From: Anaerostipes sp.
Lineage (GTDB): Bacteria > Bacillota > Clostridia > Lachnospirales > Lachnospiraceae
Assembly (NCBI GenBank): GCA_028704435.1
Contig: JAQWFL010000014.1
Location: 1-64,000, forward strand
Direction of reading: 5' to 3'
DNA length: 64,000 nt
This document shows positions 62,716 through 64,000 of this stretch, piece after piece; the stretch's first letter is position 1; the number at the start of each line of letters is the position of its first letter. The position numbers and the translations under genes are program-made. The notes under the pieces are model-generated. The model saw only the letters and a program-made list of their open reading frames with translations. It was not told where the DNA came from and made no database searches.

Positions 62716-63648
62716 ATGTTAAAGATTTTTCGTACCATGGATGATCAAATAAATGAAATAAGTGAAGTTGTGGATGGATGCTGGATTTCTATGGTTGATC
62801 CTACAGCGGCAGAGCTTCTTGATATTTCCAAAGAGTATAAGATTGACCTGGATCACCTAAAGGCACCACTGGATGAGGCGGAACGTTCTCGTATAGAGGT
62901 AGAAGACGATTATATTTTAATTATTGTGGATATTCCAGTGATTTCAAAGCGAAAAGAAAAAGACTTCTTTATGACAGTTCCATGCGGAATTATTTTGCTG
63001 GACAAGTGCATTATTACGGTTTGTCTGGAAGAAACACCGATTTTAGGGCGTTTTCGAGATGGATTGGTTCGTGGATTTTGGACATTTAAGAAAACAAGAT
63101 TTATTTTGCAGATTTTGTATCGTAATGCCTCTTTATACCTTCAGTATCTACGAGTGATTGACAAAAAGAGTGACGAGATTGAAAAGCAGCTTCATATTTC
63201 AACGAAGAACGAGGAACTGATAGATTTGCTTGAATTAGAAAAGAGTCTAGTTTACTTTTCCACATCTCTGCGTGGAAATGAATTAGTTTTGGAACGTTTG
63301 ATAAAGATGGACAAGATTAAACAATATCCAGAAGATGAAGAATTGCTAGATGACGTTATTATAGAGAATAAACAGGCCATTGAGATGTCTGATATTTATA
63401 GTAATATTTTAAGTGGAACTATGGATGCCTATGCATCGGTTATTTCAAATAACTTGAATATAGTCATGAAAGTATTAGCAGTGATTACAATTGTTATGTC
63501 AATCCCGACAATGATTGCCAGCTTTTGGGGGATGAATGTTCCAGTACCATTTGCAAAAAGTCCATATGGGTTTTTTGGACTTGTAGGTGCTTCCATTGTT
63601 TTGACACTTATTGGAGGCTTTATATTAGGAAGAAAACAGACGTTTTAA
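62716..63648 (+). CDS. corA: CorA-family Mg2+/Co2+ channel
   Basis: The 310-residue protein has a long cytoplasmic N-domain and two C-terminal helices. The conserved GMN motif is in SFWGMNVPVPFAKSPYGFFG, just after helix 1 (VMKVLAVITIVMSIPTMIAS). Length and layout fit CorA-like magnesium or divalent channels. An AAAGGAGCG site precedes the ATG. Only 12 nt separate it from the next gene. Confidence 0.9.
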   Translation: MLKIFRTMDDQINEISEVVDGCWISMVDPTAAELLDISKEYKIDLDHLKAPLDEAERSRIEVEDDYILIIVDIPVISKRKEKDFFMTVPCGIILLDKCIITVCLEETPILGRFRDGLVRGFWTFKKTRFILQILYRNASLYLQYLRVIDKKSDEIEKQLHISTKNEELIDLLELEKSLVYFSTSLRGNELVLERLIKMDKIKQYPEDEELLDDVIIENKQAIEMSDIYSNILSGTMDAYASVISNNLNIVMKVLAVITIVMSIPTMIASFWGMNVPVPFAKSPYGFFGLVGASIVLTLIGGFILGRKQTF

Positions 63649-63660
63649 GAAAGGTTATAT

Positions 63661-64000
63661 ATGAATTGGTTAAATAAATTAGAACAAAAGTATGGTAGAT
63701 ATGCAATTTCAGGATTGCCAAAGATTATTATTGTATTATATGCAGCAGGATTTTTGATATCAATTGTTGCACCAAATGCATATGGATATTTCGAGTTGAA
63801 TCCTTATTTGATTTTGCATGGACAAGTTTGGAGATTATTTACGTTTTTGATGATAGCACCGACAACAAATTTCATTTTTGTAGTTTTTGTGTTAATGTTT
63901 TATTATAGTATAGCAACTTCTTTAGAGATGGTATGGGGAAGTTTCCGATTCATGATGTATTATCTGATTGGAGTTGTGGGAACAATTTTTGGAGCTTTCC
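63661..64000 (+). CDS. Rhomboid-like membrane protein, 5' part
   Basis: The gene starts at ATG 63661 (GAAAGG site) and runs off the window. The visible 113 residues show helices (IIIVLYAAGFLISIVAPNAY; FIFVVFVLMFYYSIATSLEM) and HGQVWRLFTFLMIAPTT, which resembles rhomboid-family membrane proteins. The catalytic Ser/His region lies outside, so activity cannot be judged. Confidence 0.65.
   Translation, partial: MNWLNKLEQKYGRYAISGLPKIIIVLYAAGFLISIVAPNAYGYFELNPYLILHGQVWRLFTFLMIAPTTNFIFVVFVLMFYYSIATSLEMVWGSFRFMMYYLIGVVGTIFGAF

Overview
The window is a low-GC, AT-rich bacterial chromosome segment. Gene content points to an obligately anaerobic Clostridia-type Firmicute, most likely Lachnospiraceae-like: a nickel CO dehydrogenase, a glycyl radical enzyme with its activase, NadA/NadB/NiaR, an IscR-IscS-IscU-MnmA cluster, a giant 2-hydroxyacyl-CoA-dehydratase-type activase and large hybrid sensor kinases. 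Shine-Dalgarno sites are strong (AAGGAG type), and several promoters match the sigma-A consensus with a 16-18 bp spacer. This placement is an inference from gene content; there is no rRNA or species marker.

Region 1 (1-8977) is the right end of an integrated phage or phage-like element. It holds a long run of small, tightly packed plus-strand genes: a small membrane protein, a terminase-small-subunit-like protein, a PAPS-reductase remnant, zinc-ribbon and DUF551-like proteins, an orphan DNA methyltransferase, dUTPase and an AlpA/Xis-like protein. It ends at a minus-strand tyrosine integrase that lies against the 3' end of tRNA-Thr(GGT). The integrase promoter carries a LexA-type box. The left end of the element is outside the window.

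Region 2 (9270-37190) is metabolism and signalling. In order: a sensor kinase with an ABC-substrate-binding sensor; a secreted CAP protein; a DeoR regulator, ferredoxin-nitroreductase, activase and YbiW/PflF-like glycyl radical enzyme; nadA-nadB-niaR; a hybrid kinase cut by one in-frame amber codon; a nitrilase-family hydrolase; trpS; a three-gene phosphorelay and c-di-GMP operon (26836-35905); and a SpoVB/MATE-like flippase.

Region 3 (37247-41390) is the Fe-S and tRNA-thiolation operon: iscR, iscS, iscU, mnmA and a CmpB-type membrane protein.

Region 4 (41441-48253) is an accessory island. It contains broken copies of the end of an Rhs-type polymorphic toxin core (readable NPVNY-x-x-PSGH and GNPVNYVD motifs). 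These are interspersed with small, AT-rich genes for helical, ankyrin-repeat, lipoprotein and membrane proteins that look like orphan immunity genes. A truncated GHKL kinase closes it.

Region 5 (48304-64000) holds a two-component system, a Sir2-like protein, hisH-hisF, DUF1294, a cooS gene with an unusual His-rich N-terminus in an operon with a NitT/TauT-type ABC transporter, the convergent 1406-residue activase, a LysM protein, a CorA-type transporter and the start of a rhomboid-like gene. The most unusual observations are the Rhs graveyard, the amber-split kinase under a consensus promoter, the PAPS-reductase deletion-fusion, the SOS-type box on the integrase promoter and the His-rich CODH with its transporter.
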